From Prevotellaceae bacterium UBA4372 (lineage in GTDB: Bacteria; Bacteroidota; Bacteroidia; Bacteroidales; Bacteroidaceae): a stretch of 20,499 bases of DNA. Under the pieces are notes generated by a model, which did no database searches, was not told the DNA's origin, and saw only the letters and a program-made list of their open reading frames with translations. The stretch covers positions 1-20,499 of the forward strand of contig DGSC01000047.1 of assembly GCA_002391275.1 (NCBI GenBank), read 5' to 3'. Shown here piece after piece: positions 14,858 through 20,499 of the stretch (its first letter is position 1; each line of letters begins with the position of its first letter). The translations under genes and the position numbers were made by a program.

Positions 14858-15433
14858 TCATGCCGATGCATCACCAACCTTTATATGCTTGATAACTCGG
14901 CACGGATTACCTACAGCGATACTATTGGAAGGCACATCACGGGTAACCACAGAACCAGCACCGATGGTGACGTTGTCACCGATGGTAACTCCAGGTAATA
15001 TAGTAACACTGCCGCCTATCCATACATTATCACCAATGTTAACTGGATTAGCCCATTCTTGACGGGTATTGCGTTCCACTGGGTCTGTACTGTGGCATGC
15101 TGTATATATACTCACGTTTGGGCCTATGAAACAATCGTCGCCTATGGTCACGTATGCCTCATCCAAAACGGTAAAATGGAAATTAGCAAAAAATCGCCGG
15201 CCCACTCTTATATGCTTGCCATAGTCGCAGTAAAAGGGCTGGTTTATAAACACTTTGTCATCCGCTACAGATCCTAAGATTTCCTTGAGCATAGCAGTGC
15301 GCGAGGCACGGTCCGTTGGACGAATAGCATTGTATTTTTGCAAAAGATCCTTCACTTCATTGAGCTCGCGAATAAGTTCCTCGTCAATGGCGGAATAAAC
15401 TTGCCCCGCTAACATTTTTTCTTTTTCCGTCAT
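14858..15433 (-). CDS. maa: Sugar O-acetyltransferase (maltose/galactoside type)
   Basis: A 191-residue left-handed beta-helix acetyltransferase. Residues 1-60 are the helical cap typical of the maltose and galactoside O-acetyltransferases ('MLAGQVYSAIDEEL'); residues ~70-185 are hexapeptide repeats ('VTIGDDCFIGPNVSIY', 'VNIGDNVWIGGSVTIL'). The catalytic His114 ('TACHSTDP') and Asn84 ('FANFH') are in the places known from LacA. It transfers acetyl from acetyl-CoA to the 6-hydroxyl of a sugar, possibly to remove non-metabolised sugars from the cytoplasm. It lies 20 bases downstream of an FMN-reductase gene and should be co-transcribed with it. The family is certain; the exact sugar is not. Confidence 0.85.
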   Translation of the reverse strand: MTEKEKMLAGQVYSAIDEELIRELNEVKDLLQKYNAIRPTDRASRTAMLKEILGSVADDKVFINQPFYCDYGKHIRVGRRFFANFHFTVLDEAYVTIGDDCFIGPNVSIYTACHSTDPVERNTRQEWANPVNIGDNVWIGGSVTILPGVTIGDNVTIGAGSVVTRDVPSNSIAVGNPCRVIKHIKVGDASA

Positions 15434-15453
15434 GCAGCCAACACTTTTCCTTA

Positions 15454-16071
15454 TTATTTAATAAAATTAGTACGCACGGGAGGCTCCAGATCGGGATGAC
15501 CGTCAACGGCAACATTCAAACGCTTGATCATCCAGGCCATATTACGTCCAAGTGTGCGCATCGTCTGCATACCCTCCTCATCTTGAGCCACCTGACCCGG
15601 AGTCTGACCATAAGCCATGTTCCAATATTGAGAACTTACTACTGGCATGTTGAGAATGGTAAAATACTTGTTCAATCGGTCAAAGGCAGCTGATGCACCG
15701 CCACGACGACAAACCACCACACTGGCCGCCGGCTTAAAACGGAGGTCTGCACCCAAAGAATAGAAGACACGATCAAGCAACGAACATAACGAGCCATTGG
15801 GGCCGCCATAATAAACTGGAGAACCTACGATAAGCCCGTCTATGCCATCCTTAACTGCACGGAAAACACTGAAATACAAATCATCACGAAAAGTGCACCG
15901 ACCAGTGCGTCCACACATTCCACAAGCAATACACCCCTGTACAGCGCGCTTGCCAATGCTAATAATTTCAGTTGATATGCCTTCAGTCTCCAATGTGATT
16001 GCCACCTCGCTGAGTGCCCTGAAAGTATTGCCTTTCTCATTGGGACTGCCATTAATTAATAAAACCTTCAT
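15454..16071 (-). CDS. NAD(P)H-dependent FMN reductase-like flavoprotein with Cys motif
   Basis: A 205-residue flavodoxin-fold protein of the NADPH-dependent FMN reductase family. 'LINGSPNEKGNT' is the FMN phosphate loop and 'GSPVYYGGPNG' the flavin ring contact. Cys47, Cys50, Cys53 and Cys59 (GCIACGMCGRTGRC) match the compact cluster motif of iron-sulfur flavoproteins; some members of this group keep these cysteines without a proven cluster. It is expected to be a soluble reductase; its electron donor and acceptor are unknown. It is first in a two-gene unit with the O-acetyltransferase and has a clear promoter 37 bases upstream. Confidence 0.8.
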   Translation of the reverse strand: MKVLLINGSPNEKGNTFRALSEVAITLETEGISTEIISIGKRAVQGCIACGMCGRTGRCTFRDDLYFSVFRAVKDGIDGLIVGSPVYYGGPNGSLCSLLDRVFYSLGADLRFKPAASVVVCRRGGASAAFDRLNKYFTILNMPVVSSQYWNMAYGQTPGQVAQDEEGMQTMRTLGRNMAWMIKRLNVAVDGHPDLEPPVRTNFIK

Positions 16072-16107
16072 GCCTAAATACTAAAATGTTTTTGTTGAAT
16101 ACGAGTA

Positions 16108-16139
16108 CAAAGATAGAGAAGTTACCATTATTAATCAAA
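16108..16139 (-). promoter_or_regulatory. Promoter of the FMN-reductase / acetyltransferase pair
   Basis: On the minus strand TTTG (16136-16139), 20 bases, then TATCTTTG (16108-16115): both Bacteroidetes boxes match fully with normal spacing. The leader is about 30 nt. Confidence 0.75.
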
Positions 16140-16187
16140 CAATAGAAGCAAATTCATACAAATTAAAAAATAAAATAGCCAAAACGC

Positions 16188-16218
16188 TTGGCCAAACAAG
16201 AGAATAATATTACCTTTG
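16188..16218 (+). promoter_or_regulatory. Promoter of the rplU operon
   Basis: TTG (16188-16190), 20 bases, then TACCTTTG (16211-16218), a full -7 match. The leader to the rplU ATG at 16311 is about 85 nt. Confidence 0.7.
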
Positions 16219-16225
16219 CAGCCGA

Positions 16226-16310
16226 TTTAGGACTGACGGGGCTTAGTAAAGAGGTACCACGAAGGTTGCCCGCCTCCCAGTGAAATCCGTTAAATACATA
16301 ATAATCAAAG
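16226..16310 (+). promoter_or_regulatory. rplU leader, possible structured region
   Basis: The roughly 85-nt leader is GC-richer than its surroundings. It contains GGGC (about 16240) and GCCC (about 16268) that could close a hairpin around 'ttagtaaagaggtaccacgaaggtt'. Ribosomal protein leaders of L21 operons are regulatory in some other phyla. I see no clear match to one of them, so this is only a candidate. Confidence 0.25.
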
Positions 16311-16628
16311 ATGTACGCAATCGTAGAGATTAACGGTCAGCAGTTTAAAGCTGAAGCAGGCAAGAAGCTGTTTGTGTATCACATTCAGGGTGCCGAAGCA
16401 CAGCAGACTGTTGAATTTGAGAGAGTGTTGTTGGTAGACAACGAAGGCGCTATCACCGTAGGTGCTCCTGTGGTAGAGGGCGCAAAAGTTGTTTGCGGAG
16501 TCGTTTCACCATTGGTTAAAGGCGATAAAGTACTCGTCTTCCACAAGAAACGCCGCAAAGGCTATCGTAAGCTCAATGGCCATCGCCAACAGTTTACAGA
16601 GTTAACTATCAAGGAAGTTATTGCTTAA
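16311..16628 (+). CDS. rplU: 50S ribosomal protein L21
   Basis: A 105-residue ribosomal protein of the usual length. It opens with 'MYAIVEINGQQFKAEAGKK' and ends with the L21 signature region 'KKRRKGYRKLNGHRQ' followed by a short strand. L21 binds 23S rRNA and L20 in the large subunit. It is the first gene of an operon with rpmA 21 bases downstream, the usual rplU-rpmA pair, and follows a clear promoter. Confidence 0.97.
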   Translation: MYAIVEINGQQFKAEAGKKLFVYHIQGAEAQQTVEFERVLLVDNEGAITVGAPVVEGAKVVCGVVSPLVKGDKVLVFHKKRRKGYRKLNGHRQQFTELTIKEVIA

Positions 16629-16649
16629 CCACTAAAACAACTAAGAAAC

Positions 16650-16913
16650 ATGGCACATAAAAAAGGTGTAGGTAGTTCAAAGAACGGCCGCGAGTCTGCA
16701 GCACAAAGACTCGGTGTTAAGATTTTTGGTGGTCAGCAGTGCGTGGCTGGCAACATTATTGTTCGCCAACGTGGCACACAACACTATCCCGGCAAGAACG
16801 TCGGTATGGGCAGCGACCACACTCTGTATGCCCTTGTTGACGGGGTTGTTACCTTCAAGAAAGGACGACTTGACCGCTCAACTGTTTCCGTAGAACCCGT
16901 AGGCGAAGCATAA
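16650..16913 (+). CDS. rpmA: 50S ribosomal protein L27
   Basis: An 87-residue ribosomal protein with the standard N-terminus 'MAHKKGVGSSKNGRES' (no Firmicutes-type leader to be cleaved) and the signature 'GNIIVRQRGTQHYPGKNVG'. The N-terminal arm of L27 reaches the peptidyl transferase centre and stabilises tRNA ends. It lies 21 bases after rplU and 7 bases before the nucleotidyltransferase gene, so all three are very probably one transcript. Confidence 0.97.
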   Translation: MAHKKGVGSSKNGRESAAQRLGVKIFGGQQCVAGNIIVRQRGTQHYPGKNVGMGSDHTLYALVDGVVTFKKGRLDRSTVSVEPVGEA

Positions 16914-16920
16914 TGGTCTG

Positions 16921-17682
16921 ATGAAACAGGCCATGGTGTTTGCCGCCGGTCTCGGCACACGGCTTAAACCGCTTACCGACACGATGCCTAAAGCACTCGT
17001 GAAGGTAGGCGGTTTTGCGTTATTACAGCATAATATCTCGAAGCTCAAAGCGAATGGATATGAACATATCGTTGTCAATATCCATCATTTGGGGCAGCAA
17101 ATTATCGATTTCATCGCAAAGAACGACAACTTCGGCATTGACATTCAGATAAGCGATGAGAGATCTCAACTTTTAGATACAGGTGGGGGACTAAAAAAAG
17201 CGAGAATGTTATTTAATACTGACAGCCCTATATTGATTCATAATGTAGACATTCTCTCAGACCTCGACTTACAGGCTCTGACTGCCCAAGCTGCAGAAAA
17301 GGCCGCATCAGTATTGGCCATCTCAGAAAGAGAAAGTGCAAGCGGCAGATATCTTTTATTTGACAAAGAGCTACGACTCATCGGATGGACAAACACTCAT
17401 ACCAGAGAAATCCGTTCACCTTTCAAAGATGCAACTGAACGGACTGCCATAAAAGCACCTTTCGCTGGTATACACGTGTTCCAACCAAGCATGTTTGAAC
17501 TCATGAACGATTGGCCTGACAAATTTAGCATCATGGACTTTTACCTAAAGGTCTGCAAAGAGAGACCCATCTATGGTGTGTATTCAAGGGCACATATTTT
17601 AGATGTTGGCAAGGCAGACAGTTTGACTGAAGCTGAACAATTCCTCAAAATGTATCATGCCACCAACGTAATAAAGGATTAA
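16921..17682 (+). CDS. NTP-transferase family nucleotidyltransferase
   Basis: A 253-residue sugar-1-phosphate nucleotidyltransferase. The N-terminal signature 'AAGLGTRLKPLTDTMPKAL' is the nucleotide-binding loop of the family, and 'HNVDILSD' holds the metal-binding Asp. It should join a sugar-1-phosphate and an NTP into an NDP-sugar. Size and motifs resemble MurU and mannose-1-phosphate guanylyltransferase-like proteins. The kinase that often accompanies the MurU type (AmgK-like) is not adjacent, so the substrate is not decided. It sits between rpmA (7 bases) and guaA (21 bases), a tight link of a sugar-nucleotide enzyme with ribosomal and GMP-synthesis genes. Coding and family calls are firm. 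Confidence 0.88.
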   Translation: MKQAMVFAAGLGTRLKPLTDTMPKALVKVGGFALLQHNISKLKANGYEHIVVNIHHLGQQIIDFIAKNDNFGIDIQISDERSQLLDTGGGLKKARMLFNTDSPILIHNVDILSDLDLQALTAQAAEKAASVLAISERESASGRYLLFDKELRLIGWTNTHTREIRSPFKDATERTAIKAPFAGIHVFQPSMFELMNDWPDKFSIMDFYLKVCKERPIYGVYSRAHILDVGKADSLTEAEQFLKMYHATNVIKD

Positions 17683-17703
17683 CACGATAACCCACTCAAG
17701 CCT

Positions 17704-19311
17704 ATGCAAAAGATTATCATTTTAGATTTCGGTTCGCAGACGACTCAATTAATTGGCCGTCGAGTTCGCGAGTTAGACACTTTTTGTGAAATATTGCCTT
17801 ACAACAAATTTCCTAAGAACGACCCAGACGTCATCGGAGTAATACTCAGCGGGTCCCCCTTTAGTGTCTACGATCCAGAAGCTTTCAGCATAGACCTGTC
17901 AGAGATTAGAGGACGCTACCCTATTTTAGGAATATGCTATGGCGCACAATTCATGAGTCACACCTTAGGTGGACGAGTTGAACCGGCACCGTCACGAGAA
18001 TATGGACGTCAGCATTTAACAGCCATCGACCTTGAGAACCCACTATTCCGTGATTTCGTCAAAGGATCACAAGTGTGGATGAGCCATGGTGATACAATCA
18101 CTGCTTTACCTCAAGGCTTTAAGCCAATAGCCTCGACAGAAACTGTTCAATTCGCGGCATACCAATCAGAGGGAGAAAAGCTATGGGGTGTACAATTTCA
18201 TCCCGAAGTCTTCCATTCCATTCAAGGTTCTGTTCTTCTACGAAACTTTGTCGTAGATATATGCGGGAGCCATCAAGACTGGAGTGCTGCATCTTTTGTT
18301 GAGGCTACCGTGGCTGAATTGAAAGACCAGTTAGGAAATGACCGTGTCATTTTAGGACTGTCTGGCGGCGTTGATAGTTCTGTTGCCGCCGTACTCATCA
18401 GCAGGGCTATAGGCGACAGACTCACGTGCATCTTCGTTGACCATGGCATGCTACGCAAGAATGAGTTTCAACAAGTTATGGAAGACTACAAGGTGTTAGG
18501 TCTGAACGTCATTGGCGTCGATGCTTCTGAAAAGTTCTTCAGCGACCTTGCCGGAGTCACTGACCCAGAACAAAAACGTAAGATTATCGGCCGCGATTTC
18601 GTCGAGATTTTCAATGCAGAAGCCAAGAAAATAAAAGATGCCAAGTGGCTCGCCCAGGGTACCATTTATCCAGACCGTATAGAGTCGCTCAACATCACAG
18701 GTAAGGTCATCAAGAGCCACCATAACGTCGGTGGACTGCCTAAAGAAATGAACCTACAGCTCTGCGAACCCTTGAAGTGGCTCTTCAAGGATGAGGTGCG
18801 ACGTGTGGGACGCCAGATGGGCATGCCCGAGCATCTCATCACGCGCCATCCATTCCCAGGTCCCGGCTTAGCAGTACGTATCTTGGGCGACATCACACCC
18901 GAGAAGGTGCGTATTCTTCAAGATGCTGATGATATCTTTATACGCGGCTTGCGCGACTATAAAATCAAGCTCTCTGGTGAGGAAGCTCGTAAAGTGTTGG
19001 CTGCCGGAGTACCTGTCGCGATGCAAGATGGCGAGATTGAAGTCTCTCTCTACGACCAAATATGGCAAGCTGGTGCTATTCTGCTCTCAACAGTTCGCTC
19101 TGTAGGTGTCATGGGCGATGAGCGTACCTACGAACATCCTGTTGCTCTACGCGCCGTAACCTCCACAGATGCCATGACTGCCGACTGGGCCCATCTACCA
19201 TATGACTTCATGGCCAATATCAGCAACGAAATCATCAACAAAGTACGTGGCGTCAACCGAGTCTGCTACGATATCTCTTCTAAACCACCAGCCACAATCG
19301 AGTGGGAGTAA
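17704..19311 (+). CDS. guaA: GMP synthase (glutamine-hydrolysing)
   Basis: A 535-residue cytoplasmic enzyme of purine synthesis: XMP + ATP + glutamine gives GMP. Residues ~1-190 are the class I glutamine amidotransferase with nucleophile Cys78 ('GICYGAQ') and the His166/Glu168 pair ('VQFHPEV'). Residues ~200-400 are the ATP-pyrophosphatase domain with the P-loop SGGVDS at 220-225. The remainder is the dimerisation domain, ending 'KPPATIEWE' as in other GuaA proteins. The length is close to the usual ~525. It is the last gene of the rplU run and is followed by a palindromic terminator. Confidence 0.97.
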   Translation: MQKIIILDFGSQTTQLIGRRVRELDTFCEILPYNKFPKNDPDVIGVILSGSPFSVYDPEAFSIDLSEIRGRYPILGICYGAQFMSHTLGGRVEPAPSREYGRQHLTAIDLENPLFRDFVKGSQVWMSHGDTITALPQGFKPIASTETVQFAAYQSEGEKLWGVQFHPEVFHSIQGSVLLRNFVVDICGSHQDWSAASFVEATVAELKDQLGNDRVILGLSGGVDSSVAAVLISRAIGDRLTCIFVDHGMLRKNEFQQVMEDYKVLGLNVIGVDASEKFFSDLAGVTDPEQKRKIIGRDFVEIFNAEAKKIKDAKWLAQGTIYPDRIESLNITGKVIKSHHNVGGLPKEMNLQLCEPLKWLFKDEVRRVGRQMGMPEHLITRHPFPGPGLAVRILGDITPEKVRILQDADDIFIRGLRDYKIKLSGEEARKVLAAGVPVAMQDGEIEVSLYDQIWQAGAILLSTVRSVGVMGDERTYEHPVALRAVTSTDAMTADWAHLPYDFMANISNEIINKVRGVNRVCYDISSKPPATIEWE

Positions 19312-19362
19312 TACCATGTGAAGAGGATACTAAAGAGAATCACATATTATGTTATTGAATAT

Positions 19363-19398
19363 TTTAAGCGCAAGTCGATCGACTTGCGCTTAAATTTT
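19363..19398 (+). terminator. Palindromic terminator after guaA
   Basis: A perfect 32-base palindrome: arms 19363-19378 and 19379-19394 are exact reverse complements with no spacer, followed by TTTT (19395-19398). The centre is AAGTCGATCGACTT. As RNA it forms a stem of about 14 bp with a 4-base loop. It lies 51 bases after the guaA stop. Confidence 0.8.
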
Positions 19399-19526
19399 GT
19401 CCAAGGAATTATTTTCACTTAGCATAAAGCCTGTAAGAATTACGCAAGGTAACAAGCGGCTTCATTTCACCTCTTCTGATATTGAAATTCCGGAAAAACA
19501 AAGTCTACTGAACACACTATAAAAAT

Positions 19527-19605
19527 GAACCTATGTTTGTGAGCCGATTCACATAGATTCTCGGAGCGATGAACATAGGTTAATCGGCTCGCGAACATAG
19601 GTTCG
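19527..19605. repeat. 22-bp-period repeat forming a long inverted repeat
   Basis: Arms 19527-19549 and 19582-19604 are reverse complements at all but a few of 23 positions. The same stretch can be read as 22-base units at 19527, 19549 and 19571 plus a partial unit at 19593, with GAACATAGGTT in the last two. It lies between the convergent guaA and DUF2400 genes. On the minus strand it is followed by five T (19521-19525), so it may end the DUF2400 transcript. Period and core resemble the array at 6414-6545. Confidence 0.8.
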
Positions 19606-19641
19606 TAAAAAAACAGTTTTGATGTTAAGTAAGAATCATTG

Positions 19642-20382
19642 TCAGCGATTGCCGTGATCTATACCATAACCAAACAAAGCAAAATCACCTCGCAGAGGAT
19701 CGTCTGGAAATATCAGAGAAAGTTTCTCTGTTAAGCGTTTACAGGTATTCATCGATGCTGTAGAACAATTGAGAAGTCCTATACGACGTGCTTCCTGCAA
19801 GACATGTGTGTCAAGAGGAATCAGCAATGAGCGACGATCTATGAAGCTCCAAATACCTAAATCCACGGGAGAATCAGGTCGCACCATCCATCGCAAGAAC
19901 ATACACAAACGTTTGCATGCGGATGTCGTATTTTTAGGAATTACGCCACCAGAGCCATGTTCGCGAAAATATTCGCAGATAGCGACTATGGCCGAATATC
20001 CATCGTTAGCACGAATTCTAACATAATCACCCAAAGAGCCGTATTCCTTCAAAAGTAAAGAATAAGTGTTCAGGAAGACATAAAAAGAAGAATAGGTGAA
20101 CAGACGATAGAAACAACGCGTGTCATTAGCATTGAAGAAATGTGCAAAAGAACCTGAACGTATCCATTCATCCATTTCTCCACTAGAACTTTCTAAAATA
20201 CGTGCAATCTTCGGAAGAAATTGGCCACGATTCCCGTAACTTAAAGAAGAAGCTACAAAAGCCATCGCTTCTTGATTGCGCAAGCCCTTGACTTGATGCA
20301 TGAACCAAGAAGGATCACCAACTATAAAGTCTGAAGACTCATAGTAATTTGCATATCCCATCAATAACTGACTCACGCTCAT
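19642..20382 (-). CDS. TIGR02757 / DUF2400 family protein
   Basis: A 246-residue protein matching the TIGR02757 (DUF2400) family over its length. The features are an early 'DPSWFMHQV' and 'EAMAFVASSLSYGNRGQFL', the hallmark 'CKRLCMFLRWMVRPDSPVDLG', then 'LLIPLDTHVLQEARRIGL', and near the end 'DDPLRGDFALFGYG'. The C-terminal part resembles a helix-hairpin-helix DNA glycosylase-like fold, so a nucleic-acid role is often suggested, but the function is not established. It starts 25 bases after the terminator of the upstream tRNA gene, leaving little room for its own promoter; read-through from the tRNA transcript is possible. Confidence 0.88.
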   Translation of the reverse strand: MSVSQLLMGYANYYESSDFIVGDPSWFMHQVKGLRNQEAMAFVASSLSYGNRGQFLPKIARILESSSGEMDEWIRSGSFAHFFNANDTRCFYRLFTYSSFYVFLNTYSLLLKEYGSLGDYVRIRANDGYSAIVAICEYFREHGSGGVIPKNTTSACKRLCMFLRWMVRPDSPVDLGIWSFIDRRSLLIPLDTHVLQEARRIGLLNCSTASMNTCKRLTEKLSLIFPDDPLRGDFALFGYGIDHGNR

Positions 20383-20407
20383 CTAAGAAAAGGTCGTATT
20401 TGTGTAA

Positions 20408-20445
20408 CAAAAAAAGTGAGATCAATTAAACTTGACCTCACTTTT
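20408..20445 (-). terminator. Terminator between the tRNA gene and the DUF2400 gene
   Basis: AAAAGTGAG (20412-20420) pairs with CTCACTTTT (20437-20445), continued inward by TCAA/TTGA after one A-C mismatch, with a 6-base loop. On the minus strand it runs into seven T. The A/T symmetry would also allow weak action on the plus strand. It lies 27 bases after the tRNA 3' end. Confidence 0.7.
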
Positions 20446-20472
20446 AATCTTTGAATGCTGGAAACAGCATCG

Positions 20473-20499
20473 TGAAGAGGAGGAGACTCGAACTCCCAC
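20473..20499 (-). tRNA. tRNA, 3' part only (anticodon not in window)
   Basis: Read on the minus strand from the window edge, GGGAG-TTCGAGT-CTCCT forms a T arm with the canonical TTCGA loop. It is followed by seven bases CCTCTTC for the acceptor stem and discriminator A at 20473. The next bases are CGA, so the CCA tail is not encoded. The 5' half, including the anticodon, is beyond the window, so the amino acid cannot be named. Confidence 0.75.

Overview
The window looks like a chromosomal segment of a Bacteroidales bacterium, most likely a Prevotellaceae member (Prevotella or a relative). Three things point there. Promoters fit the Bacteroidetes pattern of a TTTG-like -33 box, about 18-20 bases, then TAnnTTTG. 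Two exported proteins end in a short 'YDLSGRR ... GLYIVNGKK' type C-terminal signal, as seen on Prevotella surface proteins. Many genes belong to families common in this order: DUF4250, TIGR02757/DUF2400, TIGR04076, EFR1-type ferredoxin, and CMD-cupin fusions.

Layout. 1-286 is the 3' end of a hipA-like toxin gene. 549-2161 (+) holds a small membrane protein and an alpha/beta-hydrolase lipoprotein, closed by a 20-bp-stem terminator. 2413-6089 (-) holds a 1133-residue secreted multidomain protein followed by a 61-residue peptide of a Bacteroidales-type family. A 590-base gap (6090-6679) has a good promoter and a six-copy 22-bp tandem repeat. 6680-9109 (-) holds a carboxymuconolactone-decarboxylase/cupin fusion and a flavodoxin/cyclophilin-like fusion lipoprotein. 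9447-10769 (+) is a transglutaminase-like lipoprotein with a leucine-rich-repeat-like tail, followed by a damaged EFR1 flavodoxin-ferredoxin gene.

11729-14268 (-) carries small conserved genes: TIGR04076, a Cys-motif 60-residue protein, an exported thioredoxin, a SpoT/MESH1-like HD hydrolase, and an overlapping pair made of DUF4250 and an unknown protein. 14377-14790 (+) encodes an exported protein of six 17-residue repeats. 14858-16071 (-) is a two-gene unit: a maltose-O-acetyltransferase-type enzyme and an FMN reductase with a Cys motif. 16311-19311 (+) is a housekeeping run rplU-rpmA-nucleotidyltransferase-guaA, ended by a 32-bp perfect palindrome. Next come a second 22-bp-period repeat with a long inverted repeat, a DUF2400 gene (-), and the 3' end of a tRNA (-) with its terminator.

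How the genes relate. The right part is conserved core: translation, GMP synthesis and tRNA. The middle is accessory. It is rich in redox and flavin proteins (flavodoxin fusion, CMD-cupin, Cys-nucleophile hydrolase, FMN reductase, EFR1, thioredoxin) and in exported proteins. I saw no phage genes, transposases, CRISPR arrays or recognisable defence system beyond the partial hipA. The least-explained items are the paired 22-bp repeat loci, the two domain fusions, the small peptide behind the large secreted protein, and the double-lesion EFR1 gene.
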